From JABFSM01 sp963762545 (GTDB lineage Bacteria > Gemmatimonadota > Gemmatimonadetes > Gemmatimonadales > GWC2-71-9), in the NCBI GenBank assembly GCA_963762545.1, contig CAVXLC010000003.1:310001-374000 (forward strand): a stretch of 64,000 nt of DNA, given 5' to 3'. The first letter of the stretch is position 1. Every line of letters starts with the position of its first letter. A program made the translations under genes and the position numbers. Under the pieces are notes generated by a model. It did not search any database. It was not told where the DNA came from and saw only the letters and a list, made by a program, of their open reading frames with translations. This document shows positions 1-7,773 of the stretch, piece by piece.

Positions 1-1
1 G

Positions 2-961
2 GTGGCCGTGGTGGACCGCAACCTCGACCAGAACTACACCGTCTATCACGACGTCACGGTCCAGGACCGCTTTTTCCGGCCGCTGTTCTTCGGCGGGAAA
101 CCCCTGGTGCTTCCCACGCTCTACGTCTCCAACGAGGACATCATCTACTGGCGGACCCAGGTCCTGGAGCACGGGCTCCTGGGAGAGTTCACCCCGCCCG
201 GCTTCGACGGAGCCGAGGGCACCGCCCGATGGCTGGCGCTCACTTACCATCCCGACAACGTGCTCACCAACGTGCCCGATGCGACCCGCAAGTTCGACCA
301 GCTGCAGCTGTCCGCATCGGCCAGCTATTCCTCGTGGTGGGCCAGGCTCTCGGGGACGATCACCAGCCTCAAGGGCAACCTGAACAGCTTGACCGGCACC
401 GACGACTACACGGTGTCGGGCGCCGGACCGTACGTACACGTGAACGAGCAGATCAATTCCTACGGAAATCTCAACAACCAGAGCAAGATCGAGCTGAAGC
501 TGGCGGTGGGAGGCAACCTGCCCTACAAGTTCCGGGGCGGTGCCTTCGTGACCTACTTCTCCGGGGACCAGGTGACCCCGACCCTCACGATCTCCGATCT
601 GCTGTTGGAATTCGAGCTGCCCGATTCCACCACCAACACGTTCCCCCGCCGGGCCGAACGCATCCGGGGGTACTTCTTTGCCACCACCACCGGGCAGCGG
701 ATCTTCGTGCAGCCCCGCGGCACCTACAACTATCCGGGGCGCACCTCGCTCGACCTCCATCTGGAGCGGGAGTTTCCGGTGGGCCGAACCCGGCTGAGCA
801 TTGCGCTCGACGCGTTCAACGCGCTGGGCGCGAACACCATTTCCGGAATCCAGACGTCGGTGAACGGCAACCTGGACCCCGAGGCGTTCTCGGCGTACGG
901 GCAGACTACGCAGCGCGTGCCGCCGAGAACTCTCCGAATCGGAGCGGGGGTGCGGTTCTGA
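2..961 (+). CDS. TonB-dependent receptor, C-terminal part (partial)
   Basis: The reading frame is open at the left window edge, so only the last ~320 residues of a larger protein are visible; the true start lies outside. The visible part is rich in alternating polar/hydrophobic strands, ends in a terminal Phe (…GAGVRF) as outer-membrane beta-barrels do, and carries the Arg-rich, Pro/Gly-punctuated strand pattern (around 'RGTYNYPGRTSLDLHLER') seen in the last barrel strands of TonB-dependent receptors with an N-terminal carboxypeptidase-regulatory domain. Such proteins import siderophores, glycans or peptides through the outer membrane. The substrate cannot be told from this fragment. The family call rests on the barrel end only, because plug and TonB box are missing. 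Confidence 0.7.
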   Translation: MAVVDRNLDQNYTVYHDVTVQDRFFRPLFFGGKPLVLPTLYVSNEDIIYWRTQVLEHGLLGEFTPPGFDGAEGTARWLALTYHPDNVLTNVPDATRKFDQLQLSASASYSSWWARLSGTITSLKGNLNSLTGTDDYTVSGAGPYVHVNEQINSYGNLNNQSKIELKLAVGGNLPYKFRGGAFVTYFSGDQVTPTLTISDLLLEFELPDSTTNTFPRRAERIRGYFFATTTGQRIFVQPRGTYNYPGRTSLDLHLEREFPVGRTRLSIALDAFNALGANTISGIQTSVNGNLDPEAFSAYGQTTQRVPPRTLRIGAGVRF

Positions 962-987
962 GGAGTGCTTTCTGAGGAGTTCTGCGG

Positions 988-1890
988 CTACTTCTTCTTC
1001 ATGCTGTCGTATACCATCCCGATGAATACCTCGGGCTTCATGAATCCGGCTCCCCAGGTGGCATCCCACTCTGCGCTCGGCTTGGCGGCGATGACCTCTG
1101 CCCGGGTCCTGCCCCGCTTGATCAGGAGCGCCACCCGGTCCCGGACCTTGGTCAGCACGTCCCGGTACGCGATCAGCTCCGCCTTCCCTCCCAGGGGGCC
1201 GTGGCCCGGAATCACCTTGGTGCTGTCGTTGACGTAGGCCAGGGCCGAGTTCACCGCCTTGATCACTCCCTCGAACGAGCCGCCGCTCGACAGGTCGAAG
1301 AACGGGTACGATCCATTGAAGAAGGTGTCCCCCATGTGGATCGTATTGGCCCGCGTGAAATGCACGATCGCGTCGCCGTCGGTGTGGGCCGGCGGCACGT
1401 GGACCACGTGGATCTGCTCGCTGCCGTTGTAGAACGCGACGCCGTCGGCAAAGGTGATCACGGGGAGGGCGCCATTCGGCGAGGGCGGCGTCCGGCGGTT
1501 GAATGCCGCGTTGAACTGCTCGGTGCTCATCCGGGTCCGGACATTGTCGTGGGCCACGATGATGATGCCGGCATTGGCCATGTTCTCGTTCCCGCCGGTG
1601 TGGTCCCCGTGCCAATGGGTGTTGACCAGGAATCGGATGGGCTTGTCGGTGACCTGGCGCACCGCGGCCAGGATCTTCTGACTGAGCTGGGTGTACTGGT
1701 CGTCCACCAGGAACGCGTAGTCCTCTCCCGCATTCAGCGCGATGTTCCCGCCCGCTCCGAGCAGCATGTACACTCCCGCGCCGGCCGGGATGGTCCGGAC
1801 CGTCACGGTGTCGTAGTTGGGCTGGGCGGCGAGGGAACCGGCACCGGCCAGGAGCAGGGCGGCGAGCGGCAGGCTGGGTCGAAACATCAT
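988..1890 (-). CDS. Secreted metallo-beta-lactamase-fold hydrolase
   Basis: A 300-aa protein with a signal peptide (about residues 1-22, ending …GSLAAQ). The zinc motif H-x-H-x-D-H is intact at residues 92-97 (HWHGDH). Further metal ligands are visible as His169 (AHTDGD), Asp188 (MGDTFF) and His230 (PGHGP). It should therefore be an active binuclear periplasmic metallo-hydrolase. The family includes subclass B3-like beta-lactamases, lactonases and glyoxalase-II-like enzymes, and the substrate is not decided by these motifs. It is the last gene of a three-gene minus-strand operon: its ATG overlaps the stop of the small membrane protein by 4 bases (ATGA), which in turn overlaps the penicillin-acylase gene. 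The C-terminus is Lys-rich (…SMKKK). Confidence 0.85.
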   Translation of the reverse strand: MMFRPSLPLAALLLAGAGSLAAQPNYDTVTVRTIPAGAGVYMLLGAGGNIALNAGEDYAFLVDDQYTQLSQKILAAVRQVTDKPIRFLVNTHWHGDHTGGNENMANAGIIIVAHDNVRTRMSTEQFNAAFNRRTPPSPNGALPVITFADGVAFYNGSEQIHVVHVPPAHTDGDAIVHFTRANTIHMGDTFFNGSYPFFDLSSGGSFEGVIKAVNSALAYVNDSTKVIPGHGPLGGKAELIAYRDVLTKVRDRVALLIKRGRTRAEVIAAKPSAEWDATWGAGFMKPEVFIGMVYDSMKKK

Positions 1891-2252
1891 CGGGAGACTC
1901 CAGGGCGAGCAACCAGGGAGTTGGCGACGGCGCCCGCGAGCGCCGCGGCGCTCCAGGCCAGCACCGCGCCGAGCACGAGGGTGAGCAGAATCAGCACGGC
2001 GGGAGGCACACTCATTACTCCGCCAAGCCGGGTGGTCAGCAGGGCCATCGCATCGTGATCTGCCTGCCAGTCACCCAGGAGCCAGAGGGCCCACGCCGAC
2101 GCGGCGGCCAGCGCGGCCGTGCCACCGGGGGCGTTGACCGCCGGCCGCATGGCTCCCCAGAGGGCCGCCACCACCGGGATGGCCCACCATCCCCATCGCG
2201 TCGCGAGCGCGAATGCGGCGGTCAGCGCGGCAAAGGAGAGCCACCGCTTCAT
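1887..2252 (-). CDS. Small integral membrane protein, unknown function
   Basis: A 121-aa protein starting MKRWLSF, with ATGA overlaps at both ends (upstream acylase and downstream metallo-hydrolase), so it is almost certainly translated in the same operon. It has three to four hydrophobic segments (about residues 4-33, 45-60, 80-105 and a short last one) separated by small polar loops, including a D-W-Q-A-D-H-D stretch. No recognised family. A longer frame upstream in the same register only reads antisense-like sequence within the acylase gene, so the start at 2252 was chosen from the overlap. It could be a membrane chaperone or accessory to the two hydrolases, but nothing in the sequence shows this. 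Confidence 0.7.
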   Translation of the reverse strand: MKRWLSFAALTAAFALATRWGWWAIPVVAALWGAMRPAVNAPGGTAALAAASAWALWLLGDWQADHDAMALLTTRLGGVMSVPPAVLILLTLVLGAVLAWSAAALAGAVANSLVARPGVSR

Positions 2253-4744
2253 GGCGGGTTGGTGCCGGTCAGGGTGAGACGTTCCCGAACCCGCGAGGGC
2301 GGGAGATCCGCGGGGCGGGCGGGAAACAGCAGCGTGTCGAGCTCCCCCGCCATCCAGTGCGGAATCCGGTCCATGTACCAGCGGCTCGCCGGGTTGCCGG
2401 ACTGGCCTCCGGGATAGGTGCCCCAGGCGTGGACGTCGGGTCCCAGCTCCACCACCATGCGCCAGCTGGGGCCATGGGTGCCCTTGCCCGGCGACGGATT
2501 GAGAGTCGACGGTCCGCCCTGCACCGGGAGATTCAGCGCGGACAGCGCCGGCAACCGCAGCAAGTGATAGATGTTGGCGTGATGGGCGTTGGACCAGAGC
2601 CATCCATCGCCCTCGGGCGGACCAAACTCGCGAAGCGCGCTCGCGAGGCCCGCCTTGAGCGCCCGGGCCAGGATCTCGTTCCGGCCTTCGACTGCGGGCG
2701 TTCGGCGATCGTCCCACCAGGCGCTGCTCGAATCGGCGATCATCTCGAGCAGGACGGCATCCTGCGGCAGGACCACGGGACCATCGGTACTGTCCGCCGA
2801 GGCGGGGATCAGCTCGTCGAGCAGCAGCCGGGGCAGCGCGGTCATGGCCGCCTCGAAGAGCACGGCGCGGCGGTTATCCCGGGTGTAGCGGCGGTCCCAT
2901 TCCGACAGGAGGGACGCGGCCCGGCGCAGGGTATCGTCGCTTCGGCCGGCGTTCTGCAGCGCGGCGGCCGCGGCCAGAAACACCGGAACGAACGCGTCGG
3001 CCCGGGCACTGCCCGGGTCGGTCTGGAATCCGCGCATGGCATCCGGCGTCACCGCGGAGTCGGCCCGGAGCAGCTGGTTGATCCGCATCGCGCGCCAAGG
3101 GGAATACCAGTTCGAGCCGAAGTAGCGGGAATTCACCCGGGGATCCACCGGCTGCTGATTTGCGGAGGCGAGGAACCCCTGCGACGGATTCAGCGCGAAG
3201 GGATACTCGGAGAGCGGCAGATACCCGGTCCAATCGCTGGCGCTCCGACTGCCATCCCGGATCTCGTCTCCCCGGCCGTCGCCCGGACGGATCGGGTATC
3301 GCCCGGTGGAGCGAATGGCGATGGTGCCGGCGCGATCGGCCGCAATGCCGTTTTGCGCCGGCGCCACGAAGTCCTTCCATCCGTCGAGCCATTCGGAAAC
3401 ACTGCCGGCCTGGTCGAGACGCAGAAAATCCTCGCCGCCCAGCGACTCGAACGGAGTCCACCGCACCGACAGCCAGCGGCCCCGATCCTTGACCATCGGC
3501 CCGCGGTGCGTGAAGTAGAGCGTGTCGGTGTGGAGCAGCTCTCCCCGCCTGCCTCGCAGCAGCTCGACCCGCCGCTCCAGCGGCTTCCAGACGCCGTCGA
3601 CCCGATACTGCTTCGGTGAGACGGAGTCGTCCACCACTTCGGCGTAGTGATCGCGCACGTCGGCGCCGGTATTGGTGAACGACCAGGCGATGTTGCGATT
3701 GAATCCGATGACCACGCCGGGGGATCCCGGAAAGCCCACGCCGGCGACATCGGGGCCGCCGTCCACGTGCAGGTGGATTTCATACCAGATGGACGGGAGG
3801 GTGAGCTCGAGGTGGGGATCGCCCGAGAGCAGCGGGTGTCCGGCCGCGGTCCGGGCGGGGCCCACCGCCCAGTTGTTGCTCCCGATCGCATCGCCGTCCC
3901 CGGGGCGGCGCGGAGCCAGCCCCAGCGCCAGCTCGACGGCGGCCCGCTCCTGCGCCGCGACCGCCGCCGCGGTGTCGGCGGCGCCGGGCGGCGGGAGCGG
4001 CCGGACGAAATCGTAGCGCGGCGCGCCCAGGCCATTGGGCTGGATCGGCTCCTGGATCGGGCTGTTGAGCGGCAGGAGCGCCTCGGCGGCGGCGGCACCG
4101 ACCATGGCGCGCACCCGGAGCCGGTCGAGGGTCGGGTCTTCATACGCCAGGGTGAGGGCCATCTGGCCGAAGAAGTAGTAGGACAGCAGGGGCCGCCAGC
4201 GCGCCGGCTTGGCGCCGAGCAACCGGTATTCGAGCGGGAGATCGGCCGGGCGCATGGCGTCGATCCAGGCATTCACGCCTTCGGAGTACGCCCGGGCCGC
4301 GCGGGAGAGCAGACTGCCGCTGTCGAGACCCGCCGCGAGACGCTCGGCGCCCCAGGCGAGGCCGCGCCGGCGGGCCACCCGGTCGGCGTCGAGGGCGCGG
4401 GCGCCGACCAATTCGGAGAGCGTGCCGCTCGCCGCGCGGGTCGAGATCTCCATCTGGAACAGGCGGTCCCGCGCCAGGAGATAGCCCTGCGCGCGCCAGG
4501 CGTCTTCCTGCGATTTGGCGAAGACGTGGGGCACACCGCGGTCGTCGATCAAGACCTCGACCGGCGCGCGCAATCCCGGAATGCGCGCCTCCGCGCGCGC
4601 CGGCGGATTGGCATTGCGGGCGAGCGCCCAGACGCCGTTGGCGGGCTCGAGGAAGGACCCCAGCGCGGGCGCCGGGCCGACCGGCCGCGCCGCGACATAG
4701 ATCACCGCGGCGAGGACCACGAGGGGAATCAGGAATCGTCGCAT
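2249..4744 (-). CDS. Penicillin acylase family (Ntn-hydrolase) protein
   Basis: An 831-aa precursor of the penicillin amidase/AHL-acylase family. After an N-terminal membrane or signal segment (residues 3-20) come the alpha-chain region and a spacer. The autoproteolytic junction falls at Gly288-Ser289 (IGSNNWAVGP), making Ser289 the N-terminal nucleophile of the beta chain. The oxyanion Asn is visible at residue 529 (LASANQQPVD). Further family landmarks are SGDPHL, GFPGSPGVVIGFN and the 'PFALNPSQGF' block. The enzyme cleaves amide bonds of acylated amines (penicillins, acyl-homoserine lactones, N-acyl amino acids, polyamines) in the periplasm; specificity is open. First gene of the operon with a membrane protein and a metallo-hydrolase. 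Confidence 0.92.
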   Translation of the reverse strand: MRRFLIPLVVLAAVIYVAARPVGPAPALGSFLEPANGVWALARNANPPARAEARIPGLRAPVEVLIDDRGVPHVFAKSQEDAWRAQGYLLARDRLFQMEISTRAASGTLSELVGARALDADRVARRRGLAWGAERLAAGLDSGSLLSRAARAYSEGVNAWIDAMRPADLPLEYRLLGAKPARWRPLLSYYFFGQMALTLAYEDPTLDRLRVRAMVGAAAAEALLPLNSPIQEPIQPNGLGAPRYDFVRPLPPPGAADTAAAVAAQERAAVELALGLAPRRPGDGDAIGSNNWAVGPARTAAGHPLLSGDPHLELTLPSIWYEIHLHVDGGPDVAGVGFPGSPGVVIGFNRNIAWSFTNTGADVRDHYAEVVDDSVSPKQYRVDGVWKPLERRVELLRGRRGELLHTDTLYFTHRGPMVKDRGRWLSVRWTPFESLGGEDFLRLDQAGSVSEWLDGWKDFVAPAQNGIAADRAGTIAIRSTGRYPIRPGDGRGDEIRDGSRSASDWTGYLPLSEYPFALNPSQGFLASANQQPVDPRVNSRYFGSNWYSPWRAMRINQLLRADSAVTPDAMRGFQTDPGSARADAFVPVFLAAAAALQNAGRSDDTLRRAASLLSEWDRRYTRDNRRAVLFEAAMTALPRLLLDELIPASADSTDGPVVLPQDAVLLEMIADSSSAWWDDRRTPAVEGRNEILARALKAGLASALREFGPPEGDGWLWSNAHHANIYHLLRLPALSALNLPVQGGPSTLNPSPGKGTHGPSWRMVVELGPDVHAWGTYPGGQSGNPASRWYMDRIPHWMAGELDTLLFPARPADLPPSRVRERLTLTGTNPP

Positions 4745-4876
4745 GGAAGGCGGCCATTAGGTTCACCCGCCGGGGTGCGGGTGTCAAGCCGCCGCGAGGC
4801 CCGGAGAGTATCTTGGCAGCGATGTCCCGCGCGGACGCCCCGCGCGGTCCCGTCCCACCGCCACCCGAGCCTGACC

Positions 4877-6568
4877 ATGTCCCGATACGTGCTCGTGTTC
4901 GTCGCGGCGCTCGCCGCCTGCGCCCCACCCACCCCGGCCACCACCCCGGCTCCCGCTCCCGACCGCGGGGACTACGACCTCGTCATCGGGGGCGGGCGGG
5001 TGGTGGACGGAACCGGCGCCGCCTGGTTCTATGGCGATGTGGCCATCACGGGCGACCGCATTGCCCGGGTGGAGCCCCGCGGTGCGCTGGCCCACGTCCG
5101 GGCGCGGCGCTACGTGGATGCCCGGGGACTGGTGGTGGCTCCGGGATTCATCGACATCCAGGGCCAGTCCGACTACCAGTTCACCCTGGGAGACGGCCGG
5201 GGCATCAGCAAAGTGACCCAGGGGATCACCACCGAGATCATGGGAGAGGGCAGCAGCCCTGCGCCCACCAACGCGAAGTACCCCGGCTTCGGCACTCCGG
5301 CCACGAACTACAGCGGCCCCCACGGGTTCGCGGCGTGGCTCTCCGCGATGCAGTCCCATGGCGTGTCGGAGAACTTCGGCTCCTTCCTGGGCGCCGCCAC
5401 GGTGCGGGTCTACGCCAAGGGTGAAGCGCAGGGGCCGGCCTCCCCCGCCGAGCTGGACACCATGCGTGCCGTCGTCCGCAACGCGATGGCGGACGGGGCG
5501 TTCGGCGTCGCATCGGCCCTGATTTATCCTCCCGGCAACTACGCCAGCACCGAGGAGCTGATCGAGCTGGCGAAGGCGATGGCGCCGGCGGGCGGGTTGT
5601 ACATCACCCACATGCGCTCCGAAGGAAACGCCTGGCTCGAGGCCATCGACGAGGCGATCCGGATCGGCAAGGAGGGCGGCGTGCCGGTCGAGATCTACCA
5701 CTTCAAGGCGGGCGGGAAACGCAACTGGTCCAAGACACCGGCGGCCCTCGCCAAGATCGATTCGGCCCGGGCCGCGGGGCTCGACATCCAGGCGGACATG
5801 TACGCCTACACCGCCGGAGGAACCGGGTTGACCGCCTGTCTTCCGCCGTGGGCCAGCGCCGACGGGAAACTGTTCGACAACATCGCGACCCCCGAGATTC
5901 GGCGGCGGATCCGGGCGGAAATGGATCGCGATCAGAACGAATGGGAGAGCCTGTGTCAGATCGGCGGGCCGGAGAACGTCCTGTTCGTCCAGTTCGAAAA
6001 GCCGGAAAACAAGCGTTTCGTCGGAAAACGGCTGACCGAGGTGGCCCAGATGACGGGCAAGGACTGGGAGGAGGCAGCCATGGACCTGATCGCGTCGGAG
6101 CACTCCAGGGTGGAGACGATCTTCTTCCTCATGAGCGAGGAGAACGTCAAGACCAACCTGCGCCAGCCCTGGATGAAGATCGGTACCGACGCCGACGGCG
6201 TGGACCCCGACAAGGCGCAGGGACTCACCCACCCGCGGGCCTATGGCAATTATCCGAAGATCCTGGGGAAATACGTGCGGGAGGAGAAGGTCCTGACGCT
6301 GGAAGATGCGATCCGGAAGATGACGTCGGCTGTCGCCACCCGGCTTTCAATTGCCGATCGCGGGTTGCTGCGACCCGGGTTCTACGCCGACGTCGTGGTC
6401 TTCGATCCGGAAACCGTCGCGGACCGGGCTACGTACGAGCGGCCCCACCAGGTATCGGTCGGAATCCGGCATGTCTTCGTCAACGGGGTGGAGGTGGTCC
6501 AGGACGGCGTGCATACCGGAGCCAAGCCGGGGCGGGCGGTCCGAGGACCGGGGTGGACCGGCAACTGA
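4877..6568 (+). CDS. N-acyl-D-amino-acid deacylase-like amidohydrolase, lipoprotein
   Basis: A 563-aa protein with a lipoprotein signal (lipobox LAAC, Cys15), then an amidohydrolase fold beginning at 'YDLVIGGGRVVDGTG'. Overall it follows the D-aminoacylase family: THMRSEG with His245, IYHFKAGG with His275, a C-terminal composite beta-sandwich and the typical end 'DGVHTGAKPGRAVRGPG'. The usual H-x-H metal pair after 'PGFID' is replaced by Gln95-Gly-Gln97, and the position normally occupied by the zinc-binding Cys (GNCG in classical enzymes) reads GEG with Glu124. It may use a single-metal site with Glu or act on a different substrate. The ATG at 4877 was chosen for the lipoprotein signal; the frame stays open upstream but that part is antisense to the acylase. 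It is transcribed divergently from the acylase operon. Confidence 0.85.
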   Translation: MSRYVLVFVAALAACAPPTPATTPAPAPDRGDYDLVIGGGRVVDGTGAAWFYGDVAITGDRIARVEPRGALAHVRARRYVDARGLVVAPGFIDIQGQSDYQFTLGDGRGISKVTQGITTEIMGEGSSPAPTNAKYPGFGTPATNYSGPHGFAAWLSAMQSHGVSENFGSFLGAATVRVYAKGEAQGPASPAELDTMRAVVRNAMADGAFGVASALIYPPGNYASTEELIELAKAMAPAGGLYITHMRSEGNAWLEAIDEAIRIGKEGGVPVEIYHFKAGGKRNWSKTPAALAKIDSARAAGLDIQADMYAYTAGGTGLTACLPPWASADGKLFDNIATPEIRRRIRAEMDRDQNEWESLCQIGGPENVLFVQFEKPENKRFVGKRLTEVAQMTGKDWEEAAMDLIASEHSRVETIFFLMSEENVKTNLRQPWMKIGTDADGVDPDKAQGLTHPRAYGNYPKILGKYVREEKVLTLEDAIRKMTSAVATRLSIADRGLLRPGFYADVVVFDPETVADRATYERPHQVSVGIRHVFVNGVEVVQDGVHTGAKPGRAVRGPGWTGN

Positions 6569-7065
6569 ACGATGGACACCGCCCGGGCGATCCGGTGGGG
6601 AGGCTCCGAGTCGGCCGGCTGGAGATCGAAGTAGTCGTCGAGCGCGTCCTCGATGTCGTCATCGTCGCTCGGCCCCGTGTGGAACTCTTCCGCGTAGCCC
6701 GGGTCGATGAACACGTAGCCGTAGGGATAGTCGAGGCCGGACAGCATGACGATCCGGGTGCCGCCGCCCTCGAGATGCACCAACACGGTGTCCTGCACCG
6801 TGGCCACCAGCCTCACATCGGTGTCGGACAGGTAATTGGCAACGACCTGGGTGGAGCGGCGGAATTCATCGCGGACGCGGTCCCGATCCGAAATGGGCAG
6901 GGTATCCGTGGACGGAAGCCAGAACGCAATCACCGCGGCCTCGCGGACCACCGGCGCCGTCGCGCTCGCGACCGGCGCACGCGCCGATCCCTGGGGCCCG
7001 GTAGCCCGGCATCCGCAGAGGACCGCAGCCAGGGCGACCAGCGTCGCTGAACGCACCCGTTTCAT
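6382..7065 (-). CDS. Hypothetical lipoprotein with acidic C-terminal half
   Basis: A 227-aa frame starting MKRVRSATLVALAAVLCGC: a clear lipoprotein signal with Cys19 as the predicted lipid anchor. The mature part (about residues 40-160) reads like a real domain ('STQVVANYLSDTDVRLVATV…GGTRIVMLSGLDYPYGYVFI') and includes an Asp-rich stretch (SDDDDIEDALDDY). I do not recognise a family. The last ~60 codons run antisense through the 3' end of the convergent D-aminoacylase gene and look like non-native sequence (RTARPGLAPVCTPSWTTSTPL…), so the authentic end may be nearer 6,570. Divergent from the TetR regulator, with its start 79 bases from that gene's operator. Confidence 0.6.
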   Translation of the reverse strand: MKRVRSATLVALAAVLCGCRATGPQGSARAPVASATAPVVREAAVIAFWLPSTDTLPISDRDRVRDEFRRSTQVVANYLSDTDVRLVATVQDTVLVHLEGGGTRIVMLSGLDYPYGYVFIDPGYAEEFHTGPSDDDDIEDALDDYFDLQPADSEPPHRIARAVSIVQLPVHPGPRTARPGLAPVCTPSWTTSTPLTKTCRIPTDTWWGRSYVARSATVSGSKTTTSA

Positions 7066-7143
7066 TCCCGCCAAGATAATACCCGTCAACAGGTTAGCGT
7101 AGACGCCGGGAATCGGCCGATCGGAACGGGCTGGTGACCGGTA

Positions 7144-7161
7144 TGCAAGCACCCGCTTGCA
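7144..7161. promoter_or_regulatory. Palindromic operator, probably for the adjacent TetR regulator
   Basis: A perfect inverted repeat TGCAAGC-ACCC-GCTTGCA lies 34 bases before the tetR-type gene at 7195 and about 80 bases before the divergent lipoprotein gene. Position, symmetry and length fit a TetR-family autoregulatory operator controlling the efflux operon and perhaps the divergent gene. Assignment to this regulator is inference. Confidence 0.6.
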
Positions 7162-7194
7162 GCGGTCGATCGCCCCCGCTACCTTCGGCGCCCT

Positions 7195-7773
7195 ATGGAT
7201 CTTCGCCAGAAAATCCTGAACGCGGCTACCGAGCTGTACGCCGAGACCGGCTTTCGGGGAACGACGACGCGTCAAATCGCCCAGCGCGCCGGCGTGAACG
7301 AGGTGACGGTGTTCCGGCATTTCGGCTCGAAGACCGCCCTTCTCCACGAAGCGATTCGCTGCGCCTGCGCCACGTCGGGGCCGAGCAGCCTGCCGGAAGT
7401 CCCAACGGACCCCCGCGCCGAGCTCATGGCCTGGGCCCGGCTCCATTGGGAGGAGCTGTGGACCCGGCGCTCGGTGATCCGCACCGCCATGGGTGAGGTC
7501 GAAGAGCATCCGGAGATGCTGCCCCGGGAGAGCAGCGCCACCGCCTGCGCCGGCCGGGAACTGGCCGGCTACATCGAGCGCCTCCGCGCCGCGGGGCTGG
7601 CCCGGGCGGAGTTTGCCACGCCCGCGGCCGCGATGACCCTGATGGGAACCCTCTTCGCCGATGCGATGACCCGCGACGTCATGCCCTTTGCCTACCGACT
7701 GGAGCCGGGGGCCGCGATCCAAGAGTACGTGGATCTGTTCGTCCGCGCGATCGGCGCGGAGGAGGCGCGATGA
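7195..7773 (+). CDS. TetR/AcrR-family transcriptional regulator of efflux operon
   Basis: A 192-aa repressor with the TetR N-terminal helix-turn-helix (residues ~5-50: KILNAATELYAETGFRGTT, then RQIAQRAGVNEVTVFRHFGS). The remaining ~140 residues form the helical ligand-binding domain, which differs between subfamilies. The gene is first in a six-gene plus-strand operon; its stop overlaps the start of the TolC-type gene by 4 bases. The role expected from context is ligand-relieved repression of the RND and ABC exporters through the palindrome at 7144-7161. The ligand is unknown. Confidence 0.9.
   Translation: MDLRQKILNAATELYAETGFRGTTTRQIAQRAGVNEVTVFRHFGSKTALLHEAIRCACATSGPSSLPEVPTDPRAELMAWARLHWEELWTRRSVIRTAMGEVEEHPEMLPRESSATACAGRELAGYIERLRAAGLARAEFATPAAAMTLMGTLFADAMTRDVMPFAYRLEPGAAIQEYVDLFVRAIGAEEAR

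Noticed and set aside
3647..4876. N-terminal extension of the D-aminoacylase frame into the acylase gene
   Set aside because: The extension reads antisense of the penicillin-acylase gene; the lipoprotein signal from 4877 gives the natural start.
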